Origin: an uncultured Schlesneria sp.
GTDB lineage: Bacteria; Planctomycetota; Planctomycetia; Planctomycetales; Planctomycetaceae
Assembly: GCA_903858935.1 (NCBI GenBank)
Contig: CAIOKO010000201.1
Span: forward strand, 1-64,000
Direction: 5' to 3'
Length of the DNA: 64,000 nt
Shown here: piece after piece, positions 17,273-26,942 of the stretch
Layout: every line of letters starts with the position of its first letter
Numbering within the stretch: the stretch's first letter is position 1
Translations under genes and position numbers: made by a program
The notes under the pieces: generated by a model
Database searches by the model: none
The model's input: the letters and a program-made list of their open reading frames with translations, nothing else
What the model was told of the DNA's origin: nothing

Positions 17273-18715
17273 TTACTTCTTTTTCAGAAATGGCGTATAG
17301 ACCTCGCGCAACTTCGCTTCAAGATTGGACGCGTCAAGGCTGGTTTCAGCGACGATGCCATTGGGGTCAAGCAGCCACATCGTTGGCAACATATTGACGC
17401 CGTAGTATGCAGCAATCGGCGAACTCCAGCCTCGCTGGGCCCGGCCAGGAAAGAAAATTTGCTGCCAGTCAAGATGTTGATTTTCAACAAAGTTTTCAAC
17501 GGCCTTTTCATCGGTATCAATATTGACACCGATCACAGTGCAGTACTTTTTGTATTTTGCCGTTACTTCAAGAATTTTTGGAAGTTGCTGGACGAACGGT
17601 TGAGCGTTAGATGCCCAAAACACAATCAGAACCATTTTTCCTTTGTAGGCTTTGACATCAATATCATTTCCGTCGATGCCTGGGCCAGACAGATCGAGTT
17701 CCTGTCCCTTTAACTGTAAACGTCTGAGAGTTCCTTGCGCCTGCAAGCCTTGTGGAGTTTGAGCAAATTTGGAAGTAATCAACGAATAACAGGTTTTTGC
17801 GTCTTCAGCCTGGCCATTGTTTTCGCAGCTTCGTGCAGCGGCCATCAATAGAGGGACTGACCGAGGTGCCTCGTCGGGAAATCGCGTGGCATAAACCTGG
17901 GCTCGCTTGGAGAATTCTTTCAGCCAATTGGGATTTTTACTTCCGTAGCGAAGAGCATTTGCATGGGCGAGGTTGACCAGGGTCAATGCCGCCTCAGAGG
18001 CAGAATCCGATTTGGGGCTTCGCTCAAAAAAGACTTTTTCTGCCTCGTATAACGCTTCAATACTTGCCGTATCACCCTGTAAAGCCAACTGCAATCGGGC
18101 GTCGAGCAAGTTATGAACTGCAGCCGAGAAGATCGGTTCCTGTTCAGGATTCTTGCTGGTTTTCTGAAGACACTCTTCGGCGAGCTTGATGATCTGGAAG
18201 TTACGTTCCCTGCGGATTGCTCTCGTTTTCTCGATCTCTTCAGCGAACTTCTTTTCCTGTGCGGGGGTTAGTGGCTGCTCTTCTTCTTCAGAGTCTTCCG
18301 ATTCGTTTTCGTTTTCAGCTTCGCGTGGCAGCGGCAACAATCGAACTCGCTGAATTTCGTTCAGCAACCATTCAGGTGAACCTTTTTCAGCGACTTTTCG
18401 TGGGGCCGGCTCTTCCTCAGCGTCAGGTGTATTTTGTTGTTGCGGAGTTTTCTTTCCGAACAACCCTTTTGGCAGAAGACCTGGGGCTGACTTCGCCGCA
18501 GTCTGAGTCACCTTACCAGACTTATTAGGTGTTTTTCCGTCGTCGGGGCCTGGAACGGCGAGTAACGGAAGTCCACCCTTTGTTTCGGACATTTCCACAA
18601 GCAACGGGTCGTCCGTGTTAATCTCAGCCACGGGCGCGGATTGAGTTCCACAGCCGGTGAAAAATGCCGTCACTGTTAAGAAACTGTACATCGAATTACG
18701 AAAAGGAAATCGCAT
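17273..18715 (-). CDS. Lipoprotein with TlpA-like thioredoxin domain lacking CXXC
   Basis: A 480-residue lipoprotein. The signal ends in the lipobox FFTGC, so the protein is likely anchored by Cys21. A low-complexity Pro/Glu-rich stretch and a helical central region follow, the latter probably tetratricopeptide-like. The last 150 residues form a thioredoxin/TlpA domain: KGKMVLIVFWASNAQPF, then IGVNIDTDE and MLPTMWLLDPNG with the cis-proline before Thr-Met-Trp. The usual WCxxC is replaced by WASNAQ, so disulfide chemistry is not expected. The ATG at 18715 has a GGAGAGG ribosome-binding site; a frame extending to 18748 has no such support. Confidence 0.8.
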   Translation of the reverse strand: MRFPFRNSMYSFLTVTAFFTGCGTQSAPVAEINTDDPLLVEMSETKGGLPLLAVPGPDDGKTPNKSGKVTQTAAKSAPGLLPKGLFGKKTPQQQNTPDAEEEPAPRKVAEKGSPEWLLNEIQRVRLLPLPREAENENESEDSEEEEQPLTPAQEKKFAEEIEKTRAIRRERNFQIIKLAEECLQKTSKNPEQEPIFSAAVHNLLDARLQLALQGDTASIEALYEAEKVFFERSPKSDSASEAALTLVNLAHANALRYGSKNPNWLKEFSKRAQVYATRFPDEAPRSVPLLMAAARSCENNGQAEDAKTCYSLITSKFAQTPQGLQAQGTLRRLQLKGQELDLSGPGIDGNDIDVKAYKGKMVLIVFWASNAQPFVQQLPKILEVTAKYKKYCTVIGVNIDTDEKAVENFVENQHLDWQQIFFPGRAQRGWSSPIAAYYGVNMLPTMWLLDPNGIVAETSLDASNLEAKLREVYTPFLKKK

Positions 18716-19070
18716 GACCTCTCCATCCCTTGAGAGACCGAAAAACACGGTCGGACCGAACGAACGATAATCGCATCCAGTATCCGCTGTCGGGTTTTAG
18801 GCCAAAACCGGCAAATATTGCAAGATGAAGAAAATTTTTGGTCAGAGTTTTCCGTTTTCCATCAGAATAACGGGCGCCATCCAATCGGAGCTTACAGTGG
18901 CGAGGTTACGCAAGGGACGTCACACTGTGCGACAGAAACAAATGATCCTCCATACTGATTCAACTGGAGGGAACAATCGATCGTTTGATTCGATTAGAAA
19001 ATACGTGAATTCAAGTTTGTTTTTAAACAACAGGATGCTTGTTGAAAAAGAAGATGCCTGAATTGGACGA
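18716..19070. other. Divergent intergenic region, nothing recognised
   Basis: About 355 bases between divergent genes. It must hold promoters for both neighbours, but no near-consensus boxes, RNA gene or repeat could be supported by eye. Confidence 0.45.
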
Positions 19071-20012
19071 GTGGACGGTGTACCGGAAATGGATGAAAAG
19101 AATTTAAGCAACGATCAGATCCGACTAGCCGTCATTCAACAGTTAGAAGGGCTTCGTCGGACTGGTGTGACTCACTGGAAGCGTATCGAACCGATTTCGC
19201 AAAAAAGACCTGCGCCAACTCCGCAGCGACAGACAGATACACATATAAATAAACCTCCGACGGAAAACTCGCCTGAAAAGTTTCCCTCGTTAACTGATTC
19301 AATCGCCGTAGCAAACAGTCATTCCGAGACCCGTCCTCTGGTCGAAACAGAGAGTTCCCAATTGGCAAAGAAAAAGAGCGCTCCGCCCCCGTTAGTCCCG
19401 ATCCAATTTCAACCGTTGGATCTTCCTCTGGCTGACCGAATTTCAGGATTGGCCGCGCTGGCTGAACGAGTCAAAGGTTGTACGCGTTGTCAGGAACTCT
19501 CGGCCACCCGAACGCAAACTGTATTCGGCGTGGGAAACCCTCAAGCCAGAATCGTCTTTGTTGGCGAAGCCCCCGGTGCAGACGAGGATGCACAAGGTGA
19601 ACCGTTTGTGGGACGAGCGGGACAGCTTTTGAATGATATTATCAAAGCGTGTCGAATGCGGCGTGAGGACATCTATATCTGTAACGTGCTCCGATGTCGT
19701 CCACCGGGTAACAGGCTTCCAGCTCCGGAAGAGGCATCAAATTGCCGTGAATATCTCGACGGACAGTTGGCGCTTGTCAATCCAGAATACATCGTCTGCT
19801 GGGGGGCATGTGCTGCGCAAAACCTGCTTGGCTCAGTGGAAACGATTGGCAAATTGCGGCGGAAGTTTTTTACGTATGGGCGAGCAAAAGTCCTTTGCAC
19901 CTATCACCCGGCTTACTTAATGCGTAATCCAGCAGCGAAAAAGGATGTTTGGGAAGATATGAAAATGCTCTTTCTCGATATGGGCATTGATTTGACAGCC
20001 AAATCGAAGTGA
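19071..20012 (+). CDS. Family 4-type uracil-DNA glycosylase
   Basis: A DNA repair enzyme that removes uracil from DNA. The catalytic core (residues of about 125-310) carries motif GEAPGADED at 165-173, motif HPAYL at 279-283, and four cysteines suited to a 4Fe-4S cluster: Cys137, Cys140, Cys209 and Cys225. The core matches the iron-sulfur family 4 enzymes of thermophiles and many bacteria. About 115 residues precede it, rich in Pro, Ser, Thr and Lys and probably disordered, so the protein is much longer than the usual 200 residues. The frame opens with GTG at 19071; the ATG at 19089 is an equally reasonable start. It stands alone, not in an evident repair operon. Confidence 0.88.
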   Translation: MDGVPEMDEKNLSNDQIRLAVIQQLEGLRRTGVTHWKRIEPISQKRPAPTPQRQTDTHINKPPTENSPEKFPSLTDSIAVANSHSETRPLVETESSQLAKKKSAPPPLVPIQFQPLDLPLADRISGLAALAERVKGCTRCQELSATRTQTVFGVGNPQARIVFVGEAPGADEDAQGEPFVGRAGQLLNDIIKACRMRREDIYICNVLRCRPPGNRLPAPEEASNCREYLDGQLALVNPEYIVCWGACAAQNLLGSVETIGKLRRKFFTYGRAKVLCTYHPAYLMRNPAAKKDVWEDMKMLFLDMGIDLTAKSK

Positions 20013-20431
20013 ATGTGAACGGGATTATCCCCCTTTTCGCACTCAAAAACGGTTATCATTCGTTTCTTCGCTCAATCAGAACGAGGTCGCAGGGTTGACG
20101 AATTTTGACCAGTTGGCAGAAACAATTCCGAGATCTTCTGGTTTCCCGTGCAGGTTGCCACAATCTTTTCGAAAAAAATTAAAGTTCGCCTTCAGACAAA
20201 ATAAGTTCGAAAGATGAAATCTGATATTTGCAACGAAGAAGGGCATTTTTTGATATACTGTGCGGCATGACAGTTGCCTTTGAAGGTTTAGACGTCGAAA
20301 TTGCCCTGCATACGTATTTTCTGCCGGTTCACTGAGCGACCAATGCCTTATCTTTAGGCCGTTTAAATGGAGTTCAACGAAGGTAGGGGCAAACGTCGAC
20401 AATTTCCGAGTCTCCATCAGAAAGACCAGAA
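20013..20431 (+). promoter_or_regulatory. Leader region with an extended -10 promoter
   Basis: A 419-base gene-free stretch precedes the ATP-grasp block. At 20251-20259 lies TGATATACT, an extended -10 element (TG, one base, TATACT); the -35 region is weak, as is common with extended -10 promoters. A start near 20266 would give a leader of about 165 bases. No other signal was recognised. Confidence 0.4.
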
Positions 20432-21925
20432 ATGCTCGCTGCCACCGATTCCTCAATTCAATCAATGCCTGTCGATTTGGCGTTTAACAATTATGAGACT
20501 GTCGGTTTTTACGATGAGATGTTTCTCGAAGGTGGGCAACCACGTCCACGCGGCGAATTGCTGGCCTCACGGCTGAAAGGTTTGACCGACGGAGAGTTGA
20601 TTCGCCGGCAGCGTGTCGCTGACCAGGCACTGTTGAACATGGGGATCACATTTAACGTCTACGGCCACGAAGCCGGTACGGAAAAAATCTGGCCCTTCGA
20701 CCTGATTCCGCGGATCATCGAGAGCGCAGAATGGCGTTATATTGAATCTGGATTGAAACAGCGGATCAAGGCTCTAAACCTATTCATTGATGATATTTAT
20801 CACGATCAAAACATTGTTAAAGAAGGAATTTTTCCGGAATACATGGTTCGTTCCAGCCGGAATTTCCTGAAACAGTGTGTTGGACTCAATCCCCCTGGCG
20901 GTATCTGGTGTCACATCACGGGAACGGACCTTGTCCGAGACGCTGATGGCACTGTCTATGTTTTAGAAGACAATCTTCGGTGTCCTTCCGGAGTCTCGTA
21001 CGTTCTCGAAAATCGCGAGGTAATGAAGCGAACATTCCCGCAACTGTTCAACGGCTTGTCGGTCATGCCAGTCGAGGATTATCCCGAGCAATTGTTGAAA
21101 ATGTTGCAGCACATTGCACCTCCAACGACCGAGGAACCGACCGTCGTTGTGATGACGCCAGGCATTTATAACTCGGCCTATTTCGAACATTGTTTCCTTG
21201 CACAGCAGATGGGTGTGGAACTGGTGCAGGGCTCGGATCTTGTCGTGACGAACGGTTTTGTTCACATGCGAACAACACGGGGGCTGGAACGAGTTGACGT
21301 CATCTACCGTCGTATTGACGACGAATTCCTCGATCCGTTGACATTCCGTGCGGATTCCACACTCGGAGTCCCTGGACTCATGGATGTTTATCGGGCAGGC
21401 CGTATAGCGCTGGCGAATGCGCCGGGAACTGGCATCGCGGACGATAAGGCTGTTTACGCATACGTCCCTCAGATGATCAAATACTACCTCGGCGAAGAGA
21501 TGATTTTGCCAAATGTCCCGACATACCTGTGTGCGAACGATGAGCAGCGACAGCACGTTCTAGAGCACATCGCCGAACTGGTTATCAAGCCAGCCAACGA
21601 ATCGGGCGGATACGGTATCCTCGTGGGACCGCGAGCAACCCGTGAGCAGCTTGATAAGTACAAGGAATTAATCTCTTCCAACCCGAGAAACTACGTTGCG
21701 CAGCCAACGTTGTCGTTGTCTCGAGTCCCCACGATTGTGGGTGATCGGCTGGAAGGTCGTCATGTCGACCTGAGGCCATACATCCTCTATGGGGAGGATA
21801 TTTACATTCTGCCGGGGGGGCTGACTCGAGTTGCTCTTGTAAAGGGATCACTGGTCGTGAATTCATCTCAAGGAGGAGGAAGCAAGGACACCTGGGTCTT
21901 GAAAAATGGAACGCCCCGTTTGTGA
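20432..21925 (+). CDS. Circularly permuted ATP-grasp ligase
   Basis: A 497-residue stand-alone circularly permuted ATP-grasp protein (DUF404/DUF407 class), a predicted carboxylate-amine ligase that would join a carboxyl group to an amine using ATP. The opening [12 protein letters not shown], the segment [20 protein letters not shown] and the metal-site motif [17 protein letters not shown] are diagnostic; Glu179, Asp180 and Asn181 are the likely metal/ATP contacts. [15 protein letters not shown] near residue 390 supplies the lysine and glycine-rich loop. It is the first gene of a five-gene block with alpha-E, transglutaminase and amidoligase partners. The start at 20432 lacks a strong ribosome-binding site; a Met 11 residues in is possible. 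Confidence 0.9.
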   Translation: MLAATDSSIQSMPVDLAFNNYETVGFYDEMFLEGGQPRPRGELLASRLKGLTDGELIRRQRVADQALLNMGITFNVYGHEAGTEKIWPFDLIPRIIESAEWRYIESGLKQRIKALNLFIDDIYHDQNIVKEGIFPEYMVRSSRNFLKQCVGLNPPGGIWCHITGTDLVRDADGTVYVLEDNLRCPSGVSYVLENREVMKRTFPQLFNGLSVMPVEDYPEQLLKMLQHIAPPTTEEPTVVVMTPGIYNSAYFEHCFLAQQMGVELVQGSDLVVTNGFVHMRTTRGLERVDVIYRRIDDEFLDPLTFRADSTLGVPGLMDVYRAGRIALANAPGTGIADDKAVYAYVPQMIKYYLGEEMILPNVPTYLCANDEQRQHVLEHIAELVIKPANESGGYGILVGPRATREQLDKYKELISSNPRNYVAQPTLSLSRVPTIVGDRLEGRHVDLRPYILYGEDIYILPGGLTRVALVKGSLVVNSSQGGGSKDTWVLKNGTPRL

Positions 21926-22151
21926 CGAGGGTTGTTTGTATCGATCAATACTTAGACTTGGACGATATCCTGAATTGTCCTGTTTAAGGGCGGGAAGAGT
22001 TTGTGTGATTTCGAAATGAGACTGAAAACGTTTAACTTGTTCTTCGCCCGACAACCTGGATTTGAACGCGTTCTAATGTGGAAATGAGCTTGGAGACTTT
22101 CCACCTTCGTGTCCCAGCAAACCTGAACTTTCATCGTCACGAGATATAAAA

Positions 22152-23198
22152 ATGCTGAGCCGCGTTGCCGACTCGATTTACTGGATGAGCCGATACGTGG
22201 AACGAGCCGAAAATGTGGCCCGGTTCATTGATGTCAATTTGAATCTGGCGCTGGATGTCGGCCCCGAAATGGAACGACATTGGGATCCTTTGATCTATAC
22301 TACTGGCGACCACGACGATTTTCAGAAGCGTTATCCCGAAGGAACACAGCAGAACGTCATTCAATTTTTGACGTTCGATACTCAGAATCCTAACTCGATC
22401 CTCTGCTGTTTACGAACGGCGCGAGAGAATGCGCGAACCGTTCGCGACATGATCAGTTCGCCGATGTGGGAAGAATTGAACAAATTCTTTCTGCTGGTGA
22501 AGACAGCTTCACAGCCACAGGTACTTGGGTCTCCCTTCGATTTCTTTGCTCAAATCAAGTTGTCTGCCTACACATTAGACGGCGCCGTTCAATCAACCCT
22601 CTCACACAATGAAGCCTGGCATTTTCATCGAATGGGACAACTGATTGAGCGGGCGGATAAAACATCTCGAATTCTCGACGTTAAATATTATCTGCTGCTT
22701 CCTCAGGTTTCTGATGTCGGGACACAACTCGACACCAACCAATGGTCCGCGCTCTTAAAGTCAGCAAGTGCTCTCGAAATGTATCGAAAAGCACATGGTC
22801 GAATGACGCCACAGCAGGTCGCCGAGTTCCTGTTGCTGGACCGTGAATTTCCACGTGCTGTCCGGTTCTGTGTTAGCCGAGCCGAGCATTCTTTACTGAC
22901 AATTACAGGTGGAACACGGGGGAATTTTGAAAATCGAGCCGAACAGTATCTTGGCCGATTACGCTCAGAACTCGACTACACCAATATTGACGAGGTCTTC
23001 GCTACGGGTTTGCACGAGTTCATTGATCAGTTTCAAGGAAAGATGAATGAAGTCGGAAACGCAATCTCCGACACGTTCTTTGCCGTTGAACCGATTATTA
23101 AACCGTCGAAAGCAACGAGGAAATCATACGGAAAAAGCACTTCGTTGCCTGAAAGCGGCGGCCAGACACAAGATGCCAGCAGCCAGTCTCAAGGATGA
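22152..23198 (+). CDS. Alpha-E domain protein (DUF403)
   Basis: A 348-residue all-helical protein of the alpha-E family, beginning with the typical MLSRVADSIYWMSRYVERAE. Further family patterns are ARTVRDMISSPMWEELN, AWHFHRMGQLIERADKTSRI and FPRAVRFCVSRAEHSL, with conserved Glu and Arg residues. Its biochemical role is not established; it is almost always found next to circularly permuted ATP-grasp genes, as here, so it probably assists or modifies the ligase product. The C-terminal 40 residues are polar and likely disordered. Confidence 0.92.
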   Translation: MLSRVADSIYWMSRYVERAENVARFIDVNLNLALDVGPEMERHWDPLIYTTGDHDDFQKRYPEGTQQNVIQFLTFDTQNPNSILCCLRTARENARTVRDMISSPMWEELNKFFLLVKTASQPQVLGSPFDFFAQIKLSAYTLDGAVQSTLSHNEAWHFHRMGQLIERADKTSRILDVKYYLLLPQVSDVGTQLDTNQWSALLKSASALEMYRKAHGRMTPQQVAEFLLLDREFPRAVRFCVSRAEHSLLTITGGTRGNFENRAEQYLGRLRSELDYTNIDEVFATGLHEFIDQFQGKMNEVGNAISDTFFAVEPIIKPSKATRKSYGKSTSLPESGGQTQDASSQSQG

Positions 23199-23284
23199 TT
23201 GAACCCTGACTCATCGTCCAAAGTGACACTCCCCATTGGTTGTGTCTAATAAAAAGTCCGGATTTACATACAAGAAAACAGATC

Positions 23285-26200
23285 ATGACCATTCGCGTTG
23301 CCCTGCATCACAAGACTACGTATTCGTACGACAGACTCGTCAACCTGTCACCACAAGTCATTCGACTTCGACCGGCGCCGCATTGTCGGACTCCGATCCT
23401 TAGTTATTCGCTGAAAGTGCTGCCGGAAAAGCAGTTTTTGAACTGGCAACAAGATCCATACGGCAATTTCCTGGCTCGTCTCGTCTTCCCGGAAAAAACG
23501 GGGCAACTCTCGGTCGAAGTCGATTTGATCGCAGACATGACGGTGATCAATCCGTTTGACTTCTTCCTTGAGCCGGACGCTACGGATTTCCCGTTCACGT
23601 ATTCACCGGGACTCAAGACGCAATTGCAGCCTTATCTCGTGACCGAGCCTCTCTCATCGGTGATGCAATCATTCGTCGAGCGAGCGCCACGGCATTCGGT
23701 CAGAACCAACGATTGTATTGTGGATTTTAATCAATACGTGCAAAAGGCCGTTGGTTATGTAATTCGTATGGAACCGGGGGTTCAGACATGTGAAGAAACT
23801 CTGACAAAGAAGACCGGTTCCTGCCGTGACTCAGCGTGGTTGCTGGTTCAATTGTTGCGACACGTTGGCCTCGCCTCGCGGTTCGTCTCGGGGTATCTGC
23901 TTCAGCTGAAGCCTGACGTTGCTTCGCTTGACGGACCTTCCGGTGCCGCGACCGACTTCACGGACTTGCATGCGTGGGCGGAAGTATTTCTGCCGGGTGC
24001 AGGTTGGGTGGGACTCGACCCAACGTCAGGGTTATTGGCAGGTGAGGGGCATATTCCTTTAGCGGCGACCCCTGACCCTCAATCGGCGTCACCGATTGAA
24101 GGCGGAGTCGACAAATGCGAAGTCGAATTTGGGTTTGAAATGACGATCACGCGGGTCCACGAAGATCCGCGCGTAACGAAGCCATACACTGAAGAGCAGT
24201 GGGCTGATATCGAACAATTGGGCGATTATGTTGATCGTGAACTGGCGATCGGTCCCCGCTCCTTCACAATGGGGGGCGAACCAACATTCGTGTCCATTGA
24301 CCACCGCGACGAACCCGAATGGAATACCGCCGCACTCGGTGAAACCAAGCGGAAGCTCGGTGGAAATTTATTCCGACGTTTGGCGAACCGATTTGCAAAC
24401 GGTCCGCTGCTTCACTTTGGCCAGGGGAAATGGTATCCCGGCGAATCACTGCCACGCTGGGCTCTTGGTTGCTACTGGAGGAAAGACACCGAGCCCGTAT
24501 GGACGCGTCCCGATCTGATTGCCGACGACGATCGTGATTATGGCCACGGCGAAAAGGAAGCTCGAGAATTCATTACGATGCTGGCGGATCAGTTGCAGGT
24601 CCACTCCGAACACGTCGTTCCCGGCTATGAGGATACGTGGTATTACCTTTGGAAGGCGAGAAAGTTACCGGTCAACGTTGATCCGTTTGATTCCAAGCTC
24701 GACAACGAAGAAGATCGGGCCAGACTGGCTCGTGTCTTCGAACAGGGGTTGGCCAGCACCGTCGGTTTTGTGTTACCGATCATGCCGAACTATGCACCAA
24801 ATGCTCTGACTCGATGGACCAGTGGTCCATGGTATTTGCGACAGGGACGAATGTTTCTTGTTCCCGGTGATTCACCGATGGGATATCGATTGCCACTCGA
24901 TTCGTTACCTTGGCTGCGGCCTGAGGATCGGCCAGAGGTAACCGAACTTGACCCGATGGCCGAGCGAGGCGAATTGTCGCGTCCATCGCTTAACGGACAG
25001 CTTGCCCATCAGACACATCCAAACGGTTTCGATCTTAAGGCATTGAAGCCCGATTTAGCAGTTCCTCGTGTGCTGCAAACTCGGGGGCGCATTCTCGACT
25101 ACGTAAAACGCTCCCTTGAGGATCTGGAACCCGTATTGGCAGGTACGGCAGACGAAGTGACAGCGCGACTGGGAAACAACGACTCAACGTCGCGACGACC
25201 GTTATATAACGGAAGTTCAGGCCACGGAACATGGGCTGATAATGGTTCCTCGAATGGCGTTCATGGTGCGGAACTCGAAAATTCCGAGAGCTTGGGCCAG
25301 TCGTCAAATTTCGAACCGATCGTTCGGACAGCGTTATGCGTTGAACCCCGGGGTGGCGTACTGCACATCTTTATGCCACCGGTGGATCGAATCGAGCAGT
25401 ACCTCGAACTGGTCTCGGCGATCGAAGCCACAGCCGACGAATTATCAATGCCAGTTCGAATCGAAGGTTATCCGCCGCCATATGACTATCGTGTCGATCA
25501 TTTCAAAGTAACTCCTGACCCAGGAGTCATCGAAGTCAATTTGCAGCCGTCACGCACATGGAAAGAGCTGGTTCGTAACACAACTGTCCTCTACGAAGAG
25601 GCTCATTTGTCACGGCTAAGTACCGAAAAGTTCATGCTTGATGGTCGCCATACAGGAACCGGTGGAGGAAACCACATCGTCATGGGTGGGCCGTCTCCGG
25701 CTCAAAGCCCATTTCTGCGGCGGCCTGATCTTCTACGAAGTTTGGTTTCGTATTGGAATAACCGTCCATCGTTATCTTATCTCTTCTCGGGGCTGTTTAT
25801 TGGTCCGACCAGCCAGGCACCGCGTCTGGACGAAGCTCGCCATGAAAACCTGTACGAGATGGAAATTGCCTGCTCGCAACTTCCAGAAAACGGCCCGTGC
25901 CCACCTTGGCTTGTCGACCGCGTTTTTCGGCACCTGTTAACGGACTTAACCGGAAATACTCATCGAGCCGAGTTTTGTATCGACAAACTGTTCTCACCAG
26001 ACAGCTCGAGTGGTCGATTGGGACTGGTCGAGATGCGCGGTTTCGAGATGCCGCCGCATGAACGAATGAGCTTGACGCAACAGCTTCTGGTTCGAGCGTT
26101 GATCGCACGGTTCTGGAACAAGCCCTATCGTGAGTCGCTCGTCCGCTGGGGCACGACATTGCACGATCGGTTTATGCTGCCTCACTTTGTTGAGCAGGAC

Positions 26201-26821
26201 TTTAACGAAGTACTGGATGATCTGAATGAATCGGGATTCCGATTCGAGACCAAGTGGTTTGCTCCGCACATCGAATTCCGATTTCCGTTGATTGGTGAGC
26301 TGACGATTTCTGGCGTCCAGATTGAATTGCGTCAGGCAATTGAACCATGGCACGTATTGGGTGAAGAGTTTGGTGGTACGGGAGCCGCTCGTTATGTCGA
26401 TTCGTCGGTTGAACGAGTTCAGGTCAAAGTCCGTGGGCTGACAGATCCGCGATTCGTCATCACCTGCAACGGACGCCGGGTGCCGCTTCATCCAACGGGG
26501 ACAAAGGGCGAATTCGTGGCCGGGGTTCGATTTCGAGCCTGGCAACCTCCGTCATGTCTGCACCCGACGATTGGAGTTCATTCACCGCTGGTGTTTGATC
26601 TCCTCGATAAATGGAACAAGCGGTCAATCGGCGGCTGCACGTGGCACGTTTCTCACCCAGGAGGCAGGCACTATGCGACCTTCCCGGTGAATGCCTACGA
26701 AGCGGAAAGTCGCCGAGTGGCAAGATTCTTCCAAATCGGTCACACTCCTGGACTTCAGTTGATCCCAGAAAACGAAAAGAACGTTGATTATCCGTTTACG
26801 TTGGATATGAGAAGGGCTTGA
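23285..26821 (+). CDS. Transglutaminase fused to DUF2126 putative amidoligase
   Basis: A 1178-residue two-part enzyme. Residues 1-85 form the bacterial transglutaminase N-terminal domain (RVALHHKTTYSYDRLVNLSP). The transglutaminase-like core has a full triad: Cys180 in GSCRDSAW, His229 in LHAWAEVF and Asp245 in GLDPTSG; it probably cuts or transfers peptide bonds. From about residue 300 (FTMGGEPTFVSID) to the end lies DUF2126, described in Pfam as a putative amidoligase related to the glutamine-synthetase-like COOH-NH2 ligases, including the motif HTGTGGGNHIVMGG near 788-802. The Met at 23285 is preferred because the family domain starts directly there; the longer frame to 23240 adds 15 atypical residues. 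Confidence 0.92.
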   Translation: MTIRVALHHKTTYSYDRLVNLSPQVIRLRPAPHCRTPILSYSLKVLPEKQFLNWQQDPYGNFLARLVFPEKTGQLSVEVDLIADMTVINPFDFFLEPDATDFPFTYSPGLKTQLQPYLVTEPLSSVMQSFVERAPRHSVRTNDCIVDFNQYVQKAVGYVIRMEPGVQTCEETLTKKTGSCRDSAWLLVQLLRHVGLASRFVSGYLLQLKPDVASLDGPSGAATDFTDLHAWAEVFLPGAGWVGLDPTSGLLAGEGHIPLAATPDPQSASPIEGGVDKCEVEFGFEMTITRVHEDPRVTKPYTEEQWADIEQLGDYVDRELAIGPRSFTMGGEPTFVSIDHRDEPEWNTAALGETKRKLGGNLFRRLANRFANGPLLHFGQGKWYPGESLPRWALGCYWRKDTEPVWTRPDLIADDDRDYGHGEKEAREFITMLADQLQVHSEHVVPGYEDTWYYLWKARKLPVNVDPFDSKLDNEEDRARLARVFEQGLASTVGFVLPIMPNYAPNALTRWTSGPWYLRQGRMFLVPGDSPMGYRLPLDSLPWLRPEDRPEVTELDPMAERGELSRPSLNGQLAHQTHPNGFDLKALKPDLAVPRVLQTRGRILDYVKRSLEDLEPVLAGTADEVTARLGNNDSTSRRPLYNGSSGHGTWADNGSSNGVHGAELENSESLGQSSNFEPIVRTALCVEPRGGVLHIFMPPVDRIEQYLELVSAIEATADELSMPVRIEGYPPPYDYRVDHFKVTPDPGVIEVNLQPSRTWKELVRNTTVLYEEAHLSRLSTEKFMLDGRHTGTGGGNHIVMGGPSPAQSPFLRRPDLLRSLVSYWNNRPSLSYLFSGLFIGPTSQAPRLDEARHENLYEMEIACSQLPENGPCPPWLVDRVFRHLLTDLTGNTHRAEFCIDKLFSPDSSSGRLGLVEMRGFEMPPHERMSLTQQLLVRALIARFWNKPYRESLVRWGTTLHDRFMLPHFVEQDFNEVLDDLNESGFRFETKWFAPHIEFRFPLIGELTISGVQIELRQAIEPWHVLGEEFGGTGAARYVDSSVERVQVKVRGLTDPRFVITCNGRRVPLHPTGTKGEFVAGVRFRAWQPPSCLHPTIGVHSPLVFDLLDKWNKRSIGGCTWHVSHPGGRHYATFPVNAYEAESRRVARFFQIGHTPGLQLIPENEKNVDYPFTLDMRRA

Positions 26822-26942
26822 CGCAGGCTTTCCTTGTCTGAGCCTTACTCTGCTGAAGAGAATAGCGACGGTGGGTTTTATGTCAGGCACGTAAGGTTCA
26901 GCGATGAAAGCGGAATACTGACTTTCTGGAGTCTTCGTAACA

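Noticed and set aside
20963-21556. 197-codon antisense open frame within the first ATP-grasp gene
   Set aside because: It overlaps conserved catalytic segments on the other strand, and its translation shows no family pattern.
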